From NCBI RefSeq assembly GCF_000485595.1, contig NW_014578013.1:12654-52169 (forward strand): a stretch of 39,516 nucleotides of DNA, in the 5' to 3' direction. Position 1 is the first letter of the stretch; each line of letters starts with the position of its first letter. The notes beneath the pieces were generated by a model. The model saw only the letters and a list, made by a program, of their open reading frames with translations, was not told the origin of the DNA and ran no database searches. Positions 36,448 to 39,516 of this stretch are shown here, one piece after another. A program made the position numbers and the translations under genes. Source of the stretch: Priapulus caudatus. Its lineage: Eukaryota; Priapulida; Priapulimorpha; Priapulimorphida; Priapulidae.

Positions 36448-36548
36448 CTTTCTATCATATCAGCTTTCCTCCCAGATGTCTTTGCACCTCTACTTTGCAA
36501 CTCTGATTTTAATTCATTTACGGTTTTCCCTTCGTAACTAGACGCCAT
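36448..36548 (-). CDS. First coding exon of a SAP-domain protein
   Basis: On the minus strand an ATG at 36548 (context AACAATGG) opens MASSYEGKTVNELKSELQSR followed by GAKTSGRKADMIE. It ends in AG|GTAAAT, a good splice donor, leaving two bases for the next codon. Residues 9-33 fit the SAP motif (SAF-A/B, Acinus, PIAS): t.neLKseLqsRGakTSGrKadmIE, a helix-turn-helix-like DNA-binding motif of about 35 residues found in chromatin and RNA-processing proteins and in some YqaJ-domain proteins. The exon is only 101 bp. Downstream exons should lie below 36440 on the minus strand. A candidate at about 36035-35990 (acceptor TCTCAG) does not join in the needed phase, so the rest is unidentified. Confidence 0.7.
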
Positions 36549-36599
36549 TGTTTAGCAGTGATACCAGACAGTGCACGCGCGCCATCTATCCAGCAATTA

Positions 36600-37550
36600 G
36601 TAAATGGCTAACCCCATTGGGAAAAAATGCTTTATATTGAAATTAACAGATTTTCAGTGCGGGAATTTTTGCTAACCTATTACATATTATGCATAAAAAT
36701 CACAGCTACTTATAGGTACACAATATTTACACCACCAGCAATTTTAATAATCATCATTTACATGCACAAATGCGGCAGTTTGTGTTTAGTTTCACGTGTT
36801 TGCACACAGACACACTTATGCAATCGATCCACCATGATTGTGCTCTATTTAAAGTCAGCAATTTCGAACAACATCAAAGTTTGCATAGCATTACGACTTC
36901 TTCTCAAAACAGGATAACACCGCGCAAAATGTTAAGGCACTTGATCCACTTAAATACGTCGCACCGACACCGAAATAGGTTCCATCACCCCGTCATTCGC
37001 ATATTAATATCCCACAAGATCACACCCACTCCAGATTTCACTCTCAATCTGGTAATCACCTATACGTAGCAGATGCACGTACGTCACATTCACTATGACA
37101 CGCTCGGAAGAACTCCCGCTGCTACATAACGCGCAACGAAGCAAGCGCCGCATTTAGATGCGTGCAGACGAGGACCAACAAATTCGCTCGAACGAGATAC
37201 GACGGAGGGCGATATCGGACGTTGCGCTCTTACAGTCGCTCCGTACCGCAAGTCTTGCTTCGAGAGGGCAGCGGACGGCCGGTCTACGTGCGTGGGGGGT
37301 CTACGAGCAGCCAGCGATACGACGGCTGCCAAGGGGCAGGCGGGAAACAAAATGGCCACCGCTCACAGCTGGTCTCTGGCGCCTGTCAAACGAACGACAA
37401 CGACTGTTGCTACGTACTGCCAGCGCGCGGCGCAGCGGGCTGGTGCTGCAGTGAGGTCGCGACACATGCGATTGCCAGTCACAACCCCCCCCCTTCACCC
37501 CCACCCCACCCCAGACCCCTATCTCATCCCCTATCCCCACCCCCCAAGCG
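36600..37550. other. Intergenic, AT-rich then CG-rich, no gene seen
   Basis: 36600-37080 is AT-rich without a convincing exon. 37080-37550 is CG-rich and ends in a C-rich tract (37487-37550). The latter could be 3'UTR of the minus-strand exon at 37560-37768, or a promoter. I cannot tell. Confidence 0.35.
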
Positions 37551-37559
37551 AGCGCTCGC

Positions 37560-37768
37560 TTATCGTAGTTGGTCGAAGCGGTTTCGCTGCGCAAAGTCGT
37601 GGTCCATGTTGCGGTGCATGCCGCCGCCGCCGCCGCGGTATTCGTCGTCCGCCGCCGCCGCCGCCTCCTCCTGGAAGCGATCCTGGTGCTGTCCGCGCGG
37701 CAGGTTTTTGGCGGCGCGCAGCAGTGCTGCCCTCTCATCATGCTCATGCCCATCACCACCAACCTCGT
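37560..37768 (-). CDS. Terminal coding exon of an unrecognised protein
   Basis: The minus strand has a pyrimidine-rich TACTGTCGCTTCAG acceptor, then 68 open codons and TAA (37562-37560). It reads EVGGDGHEHDERAALLRAAK, then NLPRGQHQDRFQEE, an alanine run, DDEYRGGGGG and MHRNMDHDFAQRNRFDQLR at the end. The tail is hydrophilic and charged with no membrane segment. Low-complexity Ala and Gly runs contrast with the specific C-terminal 19 residues. Other frames are open but arginine-rich. I do not recognise the family, and upstream exons were not found in 37.8-39.5 kb, so they probably lie beyond the window. Confidence 0.5.
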
Positions 37769-37779
37769 CTGAAGCGACA

Positions 37780-38740
37780 GTAATACATTAACCGGGACCG
37801 GGGCGAGACACCGGCAGGCAGGGGACGACGACGCATGCTAAAACGATTTCTGGCAAAAAATAATTTTGGAACGAGCAGACGGACGTGCAGCAGAGAACCC
37901 ATGTCAGAAAAAATTTAGGATTAAAGCATGCTTCCTGTCAATTCGCGGCAAGGGTAACTACTGAACGCATTTAGTGCACATAGTTACATACTGCAAGAGT
38001 AGTTATAGTTGTCTGTGAAAAGTTCCTTGCAGAAATGAACCACATGCAGAAATGTAATTAAAGTGACATGCTGATCTAATTAAAATGGGCTAGCACTGAC
38101 AGTAATGAAATACAACTGAAAACATGCAATTTGTTTCAGACCACCTTGATTAAAACAGCTTATAAAGTCACACTGCAGTAAACCATCAAGGAACATGGCA
38201 TGCTCAGAATGCACCATATCAACAATTCAACAAAATATGATGTGGGTGGCTTCACTATTATGTGGTATGATAATTTCTACCTACAGTACAAGCAAGTGGT
38301 TTAGCCTATACCACACAACTCACACGTCACTACATAACTAATAGATTTTTGAGTAACTTAATCATGAGTATATGAAAATACTTTATATGAATGTTTAAGT
38401 TTCCAAATGACCAGCAGAGGTGCTTTAATCCATGCATGATACTAGTATAATGAACTCTTTCACACACATTGCCATGTTTTAGACTTGTGTAATGATAATT
38501 AGCTAAGCACTGACCTACATTACATTTGAAGAAGGCATGTAAATAAATCTTGACATACACACACACATACATACACATATATATCAAAAGCTCATAATAG
38601 AGAAGAGTATGACACCGTTTTAACAGCGTTTTGCATAGTTTTCAACTTGTAAATATTCTATTAATATGTGAATAAATATATTCAAACGTTACCTTGTTTT
38701 TGTCTATGATTCTCCCTTAATTACAAAATTAATTACTGCT
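37780..38740. other. AT-rich intron or intergenic DNA
   Basis: Clean AT-rich sequence with no exon-like frame. If the exon at 37560-37768 is real, this is its upstream intron. Confidence 0.4.
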
Positions 38741-38746
38741 CAACCC

Positions 38747-39449
38747 TTAAAGGCATAATATTTCCATCGATTATGCAAAGTTGACGAATGCTACAGTAAC
38801 TGGCACCTTGTGTAGTTAATAAGTACATTACCTTATAGCCAAACGCGTATTAGTTTGTCCAATATCACTGCTAATTACTAAGAAATGTCTAATTGAAATC
38901 CGTAAATTCGGTAATCTGGCGCCAACGTTAAATTTATTGCCAACAAAATAAGCATCGATTTCGGTTCGGTGACCTCACATGTTGCTACAGGATGTTGAGC
39001 ATCGAATTGTTTGTCCCGGGTAAATTGTTTGCCTAGTGACGGCATATCCTTTTCACATATTATATGTTGCTTGTAATCTCAAGATCTTCGTATATATACA
39101 TTTATTCCCGAATCCCAAGAGTAAAACCATAACGTACGGAATGCGCACTCAGACCACAAGGATCGAAATCACTGACGGCCAAGCATACATGCGAAAATGT
39201 CCGGTGCACTATAATCTGTATGACACCGCCTCGCCGGTTACGGCCGGTCATGGCGGGTTGTAACTGTCAACAACGGATTTATTTGACCGCGGATTTCAAT
39301 TGGACATTTCTTAGTAACCAGCAGTGATATTGGACAAACTAATACGCGTTTGGCTATAAGGTAATGTACTTATCAACTACACAAGGTGCCAGTTACTGCA
39401 TGTAGCATTCGTCAACTTTGCATAATCGATGGACCTACTATTCCTTTAA
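38747..39449. mobile_element. Foldback/MITE-like element, ~700 bp with ~158-bp inverted arms
   Basis: The left arm 38747-38903 (TTAAAGG...CCATCGATTATGCAAAG...AATGTCTAATTGAAATCC) is inverted at 39291-39449 (GGATTTCAATTGGACATTTC...CATAATCGATGG...CCTTTAA). The 387-bp centre is unique and has no gene. TTAA-type bases at both tips could be a target duplication, which would fit piggyBac-like or similar families, but this is not certain. Confidence 0.75.
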
Positions 39450-39483
39450 TAATAATAATGATAACAATAATAACAATAATGAC

Positions 39484-39516
<33 letters not shown>
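39450..39516 (+). repeat. AAT microsatellite running off the window edge
   Basis: (AAT)n with AATG and AACAAT variants, starting at the end of the foldback element and continuing to the last base. Confidence 0.95.

Overview
This is a eukaryotic, almost certainly animal, window, and most likely from a marine invertebrate. Three things support that. There is a spliced cytosolic ribosomal protein gene (RPS17/eS17) with GT-AG introns and an AATAAA signal. There is the terminal exon of a CSPG4/NG2-like transmembrane proteoglycan. The rest is dominated by non-autonomous DNA transposons, minisatellites and TTAGGG-like tracts. I see no bacterial operon, viral gene or CRISPR array. The species cannot be named from the sequence.

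Layout. (1) 1-6.1 kb: CSPG4-like sequence. A CSPG-repeat fragment reads on the minus strand near 290-472. A shredded plus-strand copy of the last exon, interleaved with a 43-bp minisatellite, spans about 2.5-5.15 kb. A mostly readable last exon lies at about 5.19-6.09 kb. (2) 6.07-6.85 kb: a 33-bp minisatellite whose unit is the last eight codons of that proteoglycan (LRNNQYWV) plus its stop codon. (3) 6.89-10.74 kb (A1) and 17.82-21.29 kb (A2): a direct repeat of about 3.5 kb carrying a hAT-like foldback element. (4) 10.75-17.74 kb and 22.0-29.4 kb: arms of an inverted repeat of about 7 kb. Each arm has a 2-kb CT/GA array, a Harbinger-like 1.3-kb element, RPS17 and two MITE families. RPS17 is intact on the minus strand of the left arm and indel-ridden on the plus strand of the right arm. 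(5) A 25-N gap at 29441. (6) 29.5-34.1 kb: degraded sequence ending in a third, truncated copy of the right-arm material with RPS17 exon 2. (7) 34.1-39.5 kb: clean sequence with two small hAT-like elements, a SAP-domain first exon, an ACGC array, an unrecognised terminal exon, a 0.7-kb foldback element and an AAT microsatellite at the edge.

Quality matters here. A1, the right arm (B'), 31.4-34.1 kb and 2.4-5.2 kb are longer than their clean counterparts by scattered small insertions, as expected of unpolished single-molecule reads. Some duplications and the palindrome may therefore be assembly artefacts (haplotypes placed side by side, or inverted read chimeras). The recognisable genes do not form a pathway: RPS17 is a housekeeping 40S subunit gene, CSPG4-like is a surface receptor, and the SAP exon belongs to an unknown nuclear or DNA-binding protein.
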